This document shows, one piece after another, positions 26,319 to 35,061 of a stretch of 38,296 bases of DNA. Origin of the DNA: Ignavibacteria bacterium (GTDB lineage Bacteria > Bacteroidota > Ignavibacteria > Kapaibacteriales > UBA2268); the NCBI GenBank assembly GCA_031261605.1, contig JAISJI010000029.1, forward strand, positions 1 through 38,296. The letters run 5' to 3'. Under the pieces are notes generated by a model, which saw only the letters and a program-made list of their open reading frames with translations, was not told where the DNA came from and searched no databases. The translations under genes and the position numbers were made by a program. Numbering within the stretch: the stretch's first letter is position 1; each line of letters starts with the position of its first letter.

Positions 26319-28616
26319 TTATTCTACTACTACTATTTTTCCGGCACCGGAGGCATTGGCAACCACCGAATTGCTTAACACTACATACACGCCGACATTA
26401 ACTTTATTACCCGAATTATCTTTTCCATCCCATACTGCCTTCTTGCTATCTGTTCGCAAATTCCTCACGAGCAAACCATCTGCCGTTACTATACGTATTT
26501 CGCTATCGGCTGTTAAGCCATCTATCACTATCTCCGTATGCTTGCGTAAATCAAAGGGCTGTGGGTATGTTGTGATTGAGTAACTTGCTTGTGGCATCAT
26601 TTCCGTTCCATTCGCAATAAACAACCCTCGTCGAGTGCCAATATATACCGTCCCATCTTTTGGACTTATAGTTATCGCTTGCACCTCATTATCATACAGT
26701 GGCGTATTGTCCGTAGTGAATTGCGCTATTAGTTCCGAGCAATCCACCGATAGCACCCATATTCCATTATTTGTCGCAATCCACTTCTTCCCAGTCGCAT
26801 CAATAAAAATATCGTTAATTACTTGCCCATCAAGCAATTTATTTTTCGTTATTAGCAAGTTCCCATTACCTATTGCAGCATTTGGATTATTGATAATAGC
26901 GAGTCCGGCTGGTGTTCCTATCAACACAACGTTTATATACGGGTCATACTTGCAACAATAATAATAGTTAGCCATCAAATTGGGATACCGACCTGTATTG
27001 ATATTGCCCGACACATCATCGCTCTTATCTTCCAGCGTATTCCGTTCATTGAAATAGTAAATGCCAAAACTGCCATACTTTTGGGCACAGAGCCATTTCG
27101 TATTATTTGCATCTATAGTAAGATTATAGCCACTTATACCAGCCACAGCAATGTTGCTGTACTCCACAAAAGAGCCATCTGCATTCAGCGCTACGAGTTG
27201 ATTCCTACTACTTCCATAAGTTGGAAACCATGCACGTCCCTTGCTATCAAAGCAACACTGCCCCACTACTTCATAAGTCCCATCTGTATTAACTCCCCAT
27301 ACTGGTGAATTCGTATGATTGTAATGTGTATATATCGGTGGCTCACTTCTTTCATCTATGATATACAAGCCATCTCCCCAAGAACTCGCAAACACACGGT
27401 TATCTGGAGATATTACTACGGATTTAAACGAGGCATCACTCGGAAAATCTGACAAAGTGGTGGTGTAATTTTTCCACTGGCTACCATCAAATCTCATTAC
27501 CGAAGAACCAGTTCTGTTATCTTGTGAATTATCCGGTGTTGCATATAGTACTCCGTTATTATCTAAGCAAAAATTCATAAAAGCATCGCCTACTGGTGTA
27601 TTCGGCACCTTCAATTTAAATGTGTAATCATCTTTAACAAACGCACAGCCCAACTGTTTATACAACACAACAAAATCTGCAATGGAATTATGTATATCCA
27701 CAAAGCCATTTATTGTTGTTTCCCATTGCGTATGTATAAATGTGAAACTTGTAGTATCGGAAATATTATTCATATAAAGCACTTGGAATGGCAAAATCAA
27801 ACACAATTTATCTCTATATATGACAATATCCAATATCTCATACGAATTTGGCTTATTCATATACTTAACCAAATTCGAGCCATCCAATTCATATATTGCG
27901 GATACCAAATTGACAAACAATCTACCATTCAGCAATACTATTTTTGCCGTTGCCTCGCTAATTGTATATCCATCATCTGTTTTATAAAGGTATGTTGTCC
28001 AATTGGATGGAACATTAATACTACTCGTTAAACTCGCTTTTGCAATACCAAGCGGCGTAGCAACATAAATGGTATTACCATCTATCTCTATGTTATTGAC
28101 CGGAGTATTGCGAGGAAAGTCGCCAATGGTTTGTATTGTATTTGTAAATATATTTTTCTGTAAATCAAATTCCGCAATACCAAAATTTCCGGCAATCAAT
28201 GCTTTTCCATTCCATAAATAAATATCATTTATACTCGGGTCTGTAAAATTATAATCTCTTATTGCGGTATAGTGAGTTATCGCAAAACTCTCATCATCTA
28301 TAAATTCTATAACTCCACTAACACTGCCGGCAATCATTATACTTGTATTTGGTATATGCTTCAATACAGCAATGGAAGGCGATAGTAATGTATTGGCTGT
28401 AAGCATTTGTGGCAACGTATCCGCATAATCACTATATATTGCTATACCTCCTTGCGATGCTACCCACACACGTCCTGCTCCGTCTGTTGTTGCTGAAAGC
28501 GAATTGTGCATAGTATTATGTATTTGCCAATCATTCAAACGTATTGCTTGGGCTGATGTAAATGCAGACGACATTCCAAATATTAACATTACTAATAAAC
28601 CAACTAATGAACGCAT
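26319..28616 (-). CDS. Secreted two-component-regulator-type beta-propeller protein with C-terminal sorting/FlgD-like domain
   Basis: This 765-residue protein has a signal peptide (MRSLVGLLVMLIFGMSSAFTSAQA). Repeated propeller blades follow with motifs such as GRVWVASQGGIAIYS, NNGVLYATPDN, GKKWIATNNGIWVLS and GTVYIGTRRGLFIAN. These are of the type found in the periplasmic sensor part of Bacteroidota hybrid histidine kinases, but here no kinase or membrane anchor follows. The last ~85 residues (YPQPFDLRKHTEIVIDGL, then VWDGKDNSGNKVNVGVYVV) resemble the FlgD-Ig-like T9SS C-terminal domain. It is probably exported and cell-surface attached or released. It is first in a run with clc, pdxB and gmk. 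Confidence 0.8.
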   Translation of the reverse strand: MRSLVGLLVMLIFGMSSAFTSAQAIRLNDWQIHNTMHNSLSATTDGAGRVWVASQGGIAIYSDYADTLPQMLTANTLLSPSIAVLKHIPNTSIMIAGSVSGVIEFIDDESFAITHYTAIRDYNFTDPSINDIYLWNGKALIAGNFGIAEFDLQKNIFTNTIQTIGDFPRNTPVNNIEIDGNTIYVATPLGIAKASLTSSINVPSNWTTYLYKTDDGYTISEATAKIVLLNGRLFVNLVSAIYELDGSNLVKYMNKPNSYEILDIVIYRDKLCLILPFQVLYMNNISDTTSFTFIHTQWETTINGFVDIHNSIADFVVLYKQLGCAFVKDDYTFKLKVPNTPVGDAFMNFCLDNNGVLYATPDNSQDNRTGSSVMRFDGSQWKNYTTTLSDFPSDASFKSVVISPDNRVFASSWGDGLYIIDERSEPPIYTHYNHTNSPVWGVNTDGTYEVVGQCCFDSKGRAWFPTYGSSRNQLVALNADGSFVEYSNIAVAGISGYNLTIDANNTKWLCAQKYGSFGIYYFNERNTLEDKSDDVSGNINTGRYPNLMANYYYCCKYDPYINVVLIGTPAGLAIINNPNAAIGNGNLLITKNKLLDGQVINDIFIDATGKKWIATNNGIWVLSVDCSELIAQFTTDNTPLYDNEVQAITISPKDGTVYIGTRRGLFIANGTEMMPQASYSITTYPQPFDLRKHTEIVIDGLTADSEIRIVTADGLLVRNLRTDSKKAVWDGKDNSGNKVNVGVYVVLSNSVVANASGAGKIVVVE

Positions 28617-28657
28617 AAATCCACCTTTTTTTATATATAAAAACGCAATTTAATTAT

Positions 28658-28674
28658 TATTTTTGTTATTTTTG
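28658..28674 (+). promoter_or_regulatory. Two tandem TAnnTTTG boxes upstream of the GT9 gene
   Basis: TATTTTTG occurs at 28658-28665 and again at 28667-28674, 30-46 bases before the ATG. Each matches the Bacteroidota -7 element. No -33 element is evident, and the tract is low-complexity, so only one or neither may be used. Confidence 0.35.
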
Positions 28675-28703
28675 TTATTATTAGAAAAATAGAATACTCA
28701 AAT

Positions 28704-29834
28704 ATGCAGAGATTATTGACTCTAAATGACATAGAAATCCAAAGACAGAATATTCTAAAAAATACTCCGAAAAATCTTAAACCATACACCGCTCCATTAA
28801 TTAAGCGGATATTGTACTCTTATCTTAAGTGCAAAAGAAAGTTCCGCCGCAACACAGATACTAAAACAAAATTATCCATTGAAGAAATACAGCGTGTCCT
28901 CCTTTTTAGATATGATGCTCTTGGCGATTATATTGTATCCACTCCTGTCGTTTCTTTCCTCAAGCAAAACAATCCAAATATAATAATTGATGTCGTTACA
29001 TCTACCCGGAATGATGCTTTTGTCCAATTGGATAAAAATATTTCCAACACTTATATAATAGATAGGAATATTTATAATAAGCAGACGAAGCACTCCATCA
29101 AGCAAATGAAAGAAAATAACTACGACATTATTTTTGCTCTTATGTATACCAAAAACACTCATTCCGCTGACCTCGCATACCAAATCGCTCCCAATGCCCA
29201 TATCATTGCATACTCAGCACCAGATAGAGCTAAACTATACGGCAAACTCTTTGATACGCTTATCATTACCACTAACTACGACTCCCACCACACCGAGCGT
29301 ATGTTCAAATCCATCCAAGCGTATTTCGGAAGCCACCACTCTATCACTGACTATCCAATTTACATCCCATTACAAGCAACAAGTAATATGCCAGATGGCA
29401 AATACATCATCATTAACTTAACAAGTAGCAAGGATATTAATAGTATTAACGAAGATATTGGGACGAAAATCGCAACCGATGTAGCTAAGCATTATAGCAA
29501 CTACCACGTATTCATTACCGGCTATCCAAGTATGAAGGAATTAATAGATGCAGTAGTGAATAATGTCAATTCCGAAAACTGCTCTGCACTGCTCGTTCCA
29601 TTCTCTGACTATATCGCTATCCTATCTAACGCAGCGTTGCTTATCACTTCTGACTCTGCACCTGTCCATATCGCAGCCGCGGCTAATGTTCCCATTGTAA
29701 GCATCTTCGTTGTTGATATTTCCATCTTTGAGTGGCATCCTTATAGAACGGATTTTCGTATGATTTATGCGGACAATATAAATGAAATGGATACATCTAT
29801 GGTGATTATAGCAGCAAAGCAATTACTGCATTGA
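28704..29834 (+). CDS. Glycosyltransferase family 9 (heptosyltransferase-like)
   Basis: GT9 enzymes add heptose or related sugars to lipopolysaccharide core on the cytoplasmic face of the inner membrane. The 376-residue protein has an N-terminal basic extension (about residues 1-65). The acceptor domain follows with LLFRYDALGDYIVSTPVV at about 67-84, and DVVTSTRNDAFVQLDKN after it. The donor domain contains YIIINLTSSKDINSINED and the donor-site SDSAPVHIAAAANVPIVSIF at about 327-346. The usual GIGD motif near the start reads ALGDYIVSTP, as common in the family. The sugar and acceptor cannot be told from sequence. It is convergent with tpiA. Confidence 0.85.
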   Translation: MQRLLTLNDIEIQRQNILKNTPKNLKPYTAPLIKRILYSYLKCKRKFRRNTDTKTKLSIEEIQRVLLFRYDALGDYIVSTPVVSFLKQNNPNIIIDVVTSTRNDAFVQLDKNISNTYIIDRNIYNKQTKHSIKQMKENNYDIIFALMYTKNTHSADLAYQIAPNAHIIAYSAPDRAKLYGKLFDTLIITTNYDSHHTERMFKSIQAYFGSHHSITDYPIYIPLQATSNMPDGKYIIINLTSSKDINSINEDIGTKIATDVAKHYSNYHVFITGYPSMKELIDAVVNNVNSENCSALLVPFSDYIAILSNAALLITSDSAPVHIAAAANVPIVSIFVVDISIFEWHPYRTDFRMIYADNINEMDTSMVIIAAKQLLH

Positions 29835-29839
29835 ATATG

Positions 29840-29878
29840 AAATAGGAGTCCAAAACATTGCATTATGAACTCCTATTT
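29840..29878. terminator. Bidirectional terminator between the GT9 gene and tpiA
   Basis: Ten-bp arms 29840-29849 and 29869-29878 pair perfectly across a 19-base loop, with T-rich sequence on the right side. It begins six bases after the GT9 stop and ends 20 bases before the tpiA stop on the other strand. Confidence 0.65.
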
Positions 29879-29897
29879 ATATTTCATTTTTACATCG

Positions 29898-30704
29898 CTA
29901 TTTACATCCGCAACAGCAACTCGGCGCTGCTCCTGTGTCTCCGGCGAGTTCAACAGCCGTATTGATAATCGTAATAAACTTCTCTGCAACCAATGCAGCA
30001 CCGCCTATTAATCCACCATCCACATTATCAATAGCAAGCGTCTCCTTTGCATTGGCATCGCTAAGCGAACCACCATAGAGCAAATAAATTTTCTTTGCAG
30101 TGAAGTCGCCACACTTATCTACAAAGTAGTTACGTAGCCAAGCGTGTGCCTCTGATACTTCATTTGAAGTTGCGGAAACGCCCGTTCCTATTGCCCAAAC
30201 CGGCTCGTATGCAACGACCACTTTCGGAATGTCCTCTACAGCAACTCCAGCCAAACAGCCATCAAGTTGTGTCTTCAGCACGTCAAATGTTTTGCCGGCG
30301 TTACGCTCATCCAACGTCTCCCCTATACATAGAATAGGCGTAAGACCAGACGCAAGTATCGCTATCACTTTCTTATTAATCAACTCATTGCTCTCGCAAA
30401 ATATAGCACGCCTCTCGCTATGCCCAATAATAATGTAATCGCAACCAATCGCTTTAAGCATATCAATAGAGACCTCTCCAGTATATGCTCCCTTCTTTTC
30501 GAAGTAGCAATTTTGAGCGCCCACTTTCAAATGCGTTCCTTTTGCAATCTCTGCAACCGCTTGTATATTCACAAATGGCGGACATCCAAGCACTATTACA
30601 TTGCCGTTATGTGGTGCAGATTTACTAACTGCTTTGGCTAAATCCCTTGCTTCGGAAATTGTAGTATTCATCTTCCAATTTCCCGCTATTAAATAGTTTC
30701 TCAT
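29898..30704 (-). CDS. tpiA: Triosephosphate isomerase with Cys-rich tail
   Basis: It interconverts dihydroxyacetone phosphate and glyceraldehyde 3-phosphate in glycolysis and gluconeogenesis. The 268-residue protein has GNWKMN at 8-13 with Lys11, IIGHSERRAIF with His95, and VAYEPVWAIGTG with Glu167, so all three catalytic residues are present. The phosphate-binding LLYGGSLSDANA and GGLIGGAAL segments follow. The normal domain ends near residue 250. The extra tail, AGDTGAAPSCCCGCK, is unusual for this enzyme and carries four Cys within six residues, a possible metal-binding or disulphide element. The gene is monocistronic as seen here. Confidence 0.95.
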   Translation of the reverse strand: MRNYLIAGNWKMNTTISEARDLAKAVSKSAPHNGNVIVLGCPPFVNIQAVAEIAKGTHLKVGAQNCYFEKKGAYTGEVSIDMLKAIGCDYIIIGHSERRAIFCESNELINKKVIAILASGLTPILCIGETLDERNAGKTFDVLKTQLDGCLAGVAVEDIPKVVVAYEPVWAIGTGVSATSNEVSEAHAWLRNYFVDKCGDFTAKKIYLLYGGSLSDANAKETLAIDNVDGGLIGGAALVAEKFITIINTAVELAGDTGAAPSCCCGCK

Positions 30705-30802
30705 ATATTTCCTTATAATTAATTTATATATTCTTAAATATACTAATTTTATACAACTTTATAACTATTTATGCAATAAAATTAAAAAAATTGTATTTTT
30801 TT

Positions 30803-30831
30803 TTGCACATACCTTTGATATATACTAAATT
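30803..30831 (+). promoter_or_regulatory. Candidate promoter of the CoA-transferase gene
   Basis: TTGCAC (30803-30808), a 17-base spacer and TAAATT (30826-30831) resemble a sigma-70 promoter. Inside it, TACCTTTG (30810-30817) matches the Bacteroidota -7 box, with a TTG 16 bases upstream (30791-30793). The two readings are alternatives. Confidence 0.35.
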
Positions 30832-30873
30832 TAGTGTATTTTGCTTATCACTTAACTAATAAATGATATAACT

Positions 30874-31533
30874 ATGGATAAAAATCAAATAAGAGAAACT
30901 ATAGCAAAACGCTCCGCAAAAGAATTACAAAATGGATTCGTAGTAAATCTTGGCATCGGCTTGCCTACTCTAATTCCAAACTATCTCCCAAGTGGTATGG
31001 AAGTCACTTTCCAAACTGAAAATGGTATGCTTGGCATTGGTCCTACTCCCGATGCGAACGACGAAAACCCTTATCTAACCAATGCTGGAGGGCAATTTAT
31101 CACTGCATTACCCGGTGCTGCTGCCTTTGATAGCGCTACCTCTTTCTGTATTATACGTGGAGGACACGTTGACGTCTCTATTCTTGGAGCGTTGCAAGTT
31201 GATGAGCAAGGCGACTTAGCAAATTGGATGATACCGGGTAAAAAAGTTCCCGGTATGGGTGGTGCTATGGACTTGTTATCCGGTGCAAAAAAAGTTATCC
31301 TCGCTATGGAACATACTGCCGGTGGAAATAAAAAAATATTAAGGAAATGCACTCTGCCCCTCACAGCTAAGGGTCAGGTAAATGAAATAATTACCGAAAT
31401 GGGCGTTATGGAAATTACACCGAATGGTATTCTGCTTAAAGAAATTAATCCAGAATTTACCATAGAGCAAGTTCAAGATGCAACCGATGCAAAATTAATT
31501 ATAGCACCAGAACTGAAACAAATGTCTGTATAA
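30874..31533 (+). CDS. Acetate/3-oxoacid CoA-transferase, subunit B (beta)
   Basis: Family I CoA-transferases move CoA between acids such as acetoacetate, succinate, butyrate and acetate through a glutamyl-CoA intermediate. This 219-residue protein is the B subunit (AtoA/ScoB type): IAKRSAKELQNG, VVNLGIGLPTLIPNYLP at about residues 24-40, TENGMLGIGP at about 48-57 with the catalytic Glu49, and the GGHVDVSILGALQVDEQGDLANW run. The A subunit, normally the immediate upstream gene, is not next to it: tpiA lies upstream on the other strand and a BadF-type kinase gene follows. It must pair with a subunit encoded elsewhere, or have lost its partner. The exact substrates are unknown. Confidence 0.92.
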   Translation: MDKNQIRETIAKRSAKELQNGFVVNLGIGLPTLIPNYLPSGMEVTFQTENGMLGIGPTPDANDENPYLTNAGGQFITALPGAAAFDSATSFCIIRGGHVDVSILGALQVDEQGDLANWMIPGKKVPGMGGAMDLLSGAKKVILAMEHTAGGNKKILRKCTLPLTAKGQVNEIITEMGVMEITPNGILLKEINPEFTIEQVQDATDAKLIIAPELKQMSV

Positions 31534-31591
31534 AAACGTATAGTAAATACCATAACTATAACTAAATCGTAGCTATGCACTATCAAATGAG

Positions 31592-31616
31592 TTTGGCACA
31601 ATATTTGCTGTGCTAA
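31592..31616 (+). promoter_or_regulatory. Sigma-54-like promoter or weak hairpin before the kinase-panC-purH run
   Basis: TGGCAC at 31594-31599 and TTGCT at 31605-31609 give GG-N10-GC, the exact -24/-12 spacing of sigma-54 promoters, placing the start of transcription about 30 bases before ATG 31649. The same bases also form a 9-bp imperfect hairpin (31592-31600 with 31608-31616, one wobble), which could be a terminator for the CoA-transferase gene. The two uses cannot be separated here, and no sigma-54 activator gene is in the window. Confidence 0.4.
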
Positions 31617-31648
31617 ACAAATTGTATTATCCCAAATTATAATTTGCA

Positions 31649-32605
31649 ATGAATTTTAAAGACGATTACACTGTTATCTGTATTGATGGCGGTGGAACAA
31701 AAACCAATGGCGTGCTATTTGTCGGCAACGATATTGTCGCTCAAATAAAATACGGCACTACACGTATCGGTGCTGTCGGCTTCGGCGAAGCATGCGAACG
31801 CACTCTTACTCTCATCATTGAACTATGCAAATCTGCACAAATAGAAACTTCCGAAGTTGATGTTATCGTTGTAGGGCTTGCTGGATGCTGGCTCGAAAGC
31901 GAAAAAAAACGTGCCTTATATCTAATCAAAACACTGGCTTCTACGTCCGGCGTTACCATTAATGACCTCGTTGTTACAAGCGATGCAGAAATCGCTATGG
32001 AAGGAGCATTCGGAGGCGAACTCGGTATCATAACCATTGTCGGCACCGGCTCCATCGGATTAGCCAAATACAACAGCGACAAGCCATTCGCAAGATGTGG
32101 TGGCTGGGGAATTGAATTAGACGATGAAGGAAGCGGTGCTTGGGTCGGAAGAGAAGGCGTTACCGCTGTTGTTCGCGCTATTGATGGCAGAGGCAAGCAA
32201 ACTATGCTTACAGCAAAACTTACCGAATTAGTTCCACGTTTTGATTTAGAACAACCTCGCACAATCGTTAGTGCTTACAATGACCGCGATTTCGAATACC
32301 AATACGTTACTCCTCTCGTGATGAAATGCGCCGATGCCGGTGATATTGTTTGCACAAAAATCATTGAACGTGCTGCAAAGCATCTCGCAGAACTTCCCGC
32401 TTCGCTACTAAAACACTTCACCATAGACAAAGTAAATATTGCGCTTATGGGTGGCATTATTGAAAATGATACTCTGCTGTCCAATAAATTAAAAGAAGAA
32501 TTGGCTAAAAATAAACGAATTGTGCTGGTAGAACCAAGGGGCGATGCTATTGCTGGGGCGAAGACAATTGGCATTAATGTTATAGACGAATTGGCAAACG
32601 AATAA
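31649..32605 (+). CDS. BadF/BadG/BcrA/BcrD-type ATPase, probable N-acetylglucosamine kinase
   Basis: The 318-residue protein belongs to the ASKHA sugar-kinase/ATPase fold. It has the phosphate-1 motif CIDGGGTKTNGVLF at about residues 10-23, VVGLAGCWLESEKKRA at about 69-84, VTSDAEIAMEGAFGG at about 108-122, and the phosphate-2 motif TIVGTGSIGLA at about 128-138. CGGWGIELDDEGSGAWVGREG matches GlcNAc kinases of this group, and ALMGGIIEND near the end is the adenosine motif. It has no iron-sulphur cysteines of the benzoyl-CoA reductase activators, so a cytoplasmic amino-sugar kinase, perhaps in cell-wall recycling, is the best reading. It is six bases before panC. Confidence 0.82.
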   Translation: MNFKDDYTVICIDGGGTKTNGVLFVGNDIVAQIKYGTTRIGAVGFGEACERTLTLIIELCKSAQIETSEVDVIVVGLAGCWLESEKKRALYLIKTLASTSGVTINDLVVTSDAEIAMEGAFGGELGIITIVGTGSIGLAKYNSDKPFARCGGWGIELDDEGSGAWVGREGVTAVVRAIDGRGKQTMLTAKLTELVPRFDLEQPRTIVSAYNDRDFEYQYVTPLVMKCADAGDIVCTKIIERAAKHLAELPASLLKHFTIDKVNIALMGGIIENDTLLSNKLKEELAKNKRIVLVEPRGDAIAGAKTIGINVIDELANE

Positions 32606-32611
32606 ACCAAT

Positions 32612-33466
32612 ATGAAAATACTTACCACAATAGATGAAGTCAGAGTCGCATCCTCTGATATTTCCAAAGCGGGCAAAACCATCGGACTAATCCCTACGAT
32701 GGGCTATCTGCACGAGGGACACCTTAGTTTGTTTGATAATGCAAATGAGCATTCCGATATTACATTTGCTTCTATATTCGTTAATCCTACTCAATTCGGT
32801 CCCAATGAGGACTATAATAAGTATCCACGGGATATTGATAGAGACACAGAATTAGCCGAGGAGCATAATGTAGATTACCTATTTATACCGGATGCTTTGG
32901 AGATGTATCCAATCGGCTTCTGTGCTACGATGTATATACGTAATTTGACCGATAAATTTGAAGGACAACTACGTCCCGGGCATTTTGACGGAGTTGCCTT
33001 AGTTGTATGTAAGTTATTCAATATCATTAGACCGGACTACGCTTTCTTCGGACAGAAGGACTACCAGCAAACATTAGTTGTAAAGCAAATGGTTAAGGAT
33101 TTGAATATGGACACAAAGATAATCGTTTCCCCTACCATCAGATTAGATAGCGGACTTGCAATGAGTTCCCGTAACACATACCTATCGGACGAAGAAAAAG
33201 AAAATGCAACCGTTCTCTACTACGCTATGGAAAGAGCAAAAGACGCTATTGATAATGGAGAACGCAATCGCAAGGAAATTAACGCTGTCCTGCATAAGCA
33301 ACTACGCTCTGTGCAAGGCATTAGAATTGATTACGCAAGCATCGCACTCGCAAATGATTTATCAGAACCGGACTATTTTTATCCAAACGAACAAGCAGTT
33401 ATTCTACTCGCTGTGTATATAGGTAAAACACGCCTAATAGATAACTTTTTAATCACCTTTCAATAA
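32612..33466 (+). CDS. panC: Pantothenate synthetase
   Basis: PanC condenses pantoate and beta-alanine with ATP to make pantothenate, the precursor of CoA. The 284-residue protein has IGLIPTMGYLHEGHLSLF at about residues 24-41 with the HxGH nucleotide motif at 34-37. FVNPTQFGPNEDYNKYPRD lies at about 57-75, FGQKDYQQT follows, and MSSRNTYLS is the KMSKS-like loop. The length is standard. It is co-directional with the kinase (six-base gap) and purH (16-base gap), so probably co-transcribed. panB and panD are not in the window. Confidence 0.95.
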   Translation: MKILTTIDEVRVASSDISKAGKTIGLIPTMGYLHEGHLSLFDNANEHSDITFASIFVNPTQFGPNEDYNKYPRDIDRDTELAEEHNVDYLFIPDALEMYPIGFCATMYIRNLTDKFEGQLRPGHFDGVALVVCKLFNIIRPDYAFFGQKDYQQTLVVKQMVKDLNMDTKIIVSPTIRLDSGLAMSSRNTYLSDEEKENATVLYYAMERAKDAIDNGERNRKEINAVLHKQLRSVQGIRIDYASIALANDLSEPDYFYPNEQAVILLAVYIGKTRLIDNFLITFQ

Positions 33467-33482
33467 AAAATCTTAACCAAAT

Positions 33483-35048
33483 ATGCCCCCCGATACATAT
33501 AAAATAAAAACCGCTCTCCTATCCGTTTCAGATAAAACCGGCATAGTAGAGTTTGCAAATGTTCTGCTCAAACACAATATCACCATTTACTCTACCGGCG
33601 GCACAGCAAAAATGCTTGCCGATAATAATGTTCCTGTCCATAGTGTAAGCGAACTTACTAACTTCCCAGAAGTGATGGATGGGCGAGTGAAGACGCTACA
33701 TCCGGCTGTGCATGGTGGCTTGCTTGCTGATTTGGGAAATGCCGAGCACGTTAAGCAATTGGAAGAACATCATATCACCTCAATTGACTTGCTCGTTGTA
33801 AATCTATATCCTTTCGAACAGGTATTGAAAAAAGAAACTGAAAAAGGAATAGACAAAGTAAGCGCTGAAATGATAGAAAACATTGACATAGGCGGACCTA
33901 CAATGTTGCGCTCTGCCGCAAAGAATTATCGTTGGTCGGCTGTTGTTGTCAATCCGAAGCACTACCCCGCTATTATTGATTACATTAAGCAAGATGGAAC
34001 TATACCGGAAGCATTTAGATTGCAACTTGCTTGCGAAGTGTTTAACCATACCGCTCATTACGATGCTATTATCGCTGGCTATTTCAATAAAGTTTGCAAG
34101 ATAGAATATCCCAATACGATTACGCTGTCTTATACCAAAGCCCAAGATTGCCGCTATGGTGAAAATCCTCATCAGAGTGCCGCTGTCTATGGCAGTTTCC
34201 TAAATCAATTTGAGAAGTTGCACGGAAAAGAATTATCTTACAATAATGTTGTAGATATTAATTCTATATGCGAGTTGATGTTGGAATTTGATAAGCCAAC
34301 CGTGGCGATAGTTAAGCATACGAATCCCTGTGGTGTTGCCTCTGCGGACAATTTGGTGGATGCCTATAAATTGGCATTTGCAACCGATACAGAGTCACCA
34401 TTTGGCGGTATTATTGCATTGAATGGGCAGTTAGATAAAGCATTTGCAGTGGAAGTTCATTCTCTCTTCGCCGAAGTCATTATCGCAACCGCATTCACAC
34501 CAGATGCCTTGGAAATATTAACCAAAAAGAAAGATAGACGTCTTGTCGTTGCTGATTTCGCTAAGATACGCAAAGCATTGCACTACTCTTTCCGCTCTTT
34601 ACCAGATGGAATGCTATATCAGCAGGCAGATTTGGAATTAATAGATACAACCAAGAATTTGCAAGTCGTTACCAAACGCCAGCCATCCGCTATCGAACTT
34701 GAACAAATGCTTTTCGCTTGGAAAATAGTTAAGCATACCAAATCCAATGCTATTGTATATGGTGGCAAAGATAGGACGCTCGGTATCGGTGCTGGGCAAA
34801 TGTCCAGAGTGGAATCATCTCGCATCGCAATAGGTAGAGCATCACAAAATAAATTGGATTTACACGGCTGCGTATGTGCATCTGATGCTTTTTTCCCATT
34901 TGCGGACTCCTTGATAGAAGCAATAGATGCTGGTGCAACTGCTGTGATACAGCCCGGAGGTAGCGTTCGCGATGCGGAAGTAATTGCCGAAGCAGATAAG
35001 CATAATATCGCAATGGTATTCACCGGTATGAGACACTTTAGGCATTAG
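33483..35048 (+). CDS. purH: Bifunctional AICAR transformylase/IMP cyclohydrolase
   Basis: PurH carries out the last two steps of de novo IMP synthesis: formylation of AICAR by 10-formyltetrahydrofolate, then ring closure. The 521-residue protein has the N-terminal MGS-like cyclohydrolase domain (ALLSVSDKTGIVEFA at about residues 12-26, YSTGGTAKML, and MDGRVKTLHPAVHGGLL at about 66-82). The transformylase domain has the catalytic Lys-His pair in VKHTNPCGVAS, and RYGENPHQSA. The C-terminal SDAFFPFADS and QPGGSVRDAEV lead to the typical TGMRHFRH end. Its product pathway leads to GMP, the substrate of gmk in this window. Confidence 0.97.
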   Translation: MPPDTYKIKTALLSVSDKTGIVEFANVLLKHNITIYSTGGTAKMLADNNVPVHSVSELTNFPEVMDGRVKTLHPAVHGGLLADLGNAEHVKQLEEHHITSIDLLVVNLYPFEQVLKKETEKGIDKVSAEMIENIDIGGPTMLRSAAKNYRWSAVVVNPKHYPAIIDYIKQDGTIPEAFRLQLACEVFNHTAHYDAIIAGYFNKVCKIEYPNTITLSYTKAQDCRYGENPHQSAAVYGSFLNQFEKLHGKELSYNNVVDINSICELMLEFDKPTVAIVKHTNPCGVASADNLVDAYKLAFATDTESPFGGIIALNGQLDKAFAVEVHSLFAEVIIATAFTPDALEILTKKKDRRLVVADFAKIRKALHYSFRSLPDGMLYQQADLELIDTTKNLQVVTKRQPSAIELEQMLFAWKIVKHTKSNAIVYGGKDRTLGIGAGQMSRVESSRIAIGRASQNKLDLHGCVCASDAFFPFADSLIEAIDAGATAVIQPGGSVRDAEVIAEADKHNIAMVFTGMRHFRH

Positions 35049-35061
35049 TAGCGGAGAGGAG

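Noticed and set aside
31741..32262. Long minus-strand frame inside the kinase gene (similar frames inside glgP, ettA, purH and the giant gene)
   Set aside because: They are antisense shadows of strongly conserved genes, have Ser/Pro-rich low-complexity translations and no recognisable domain.
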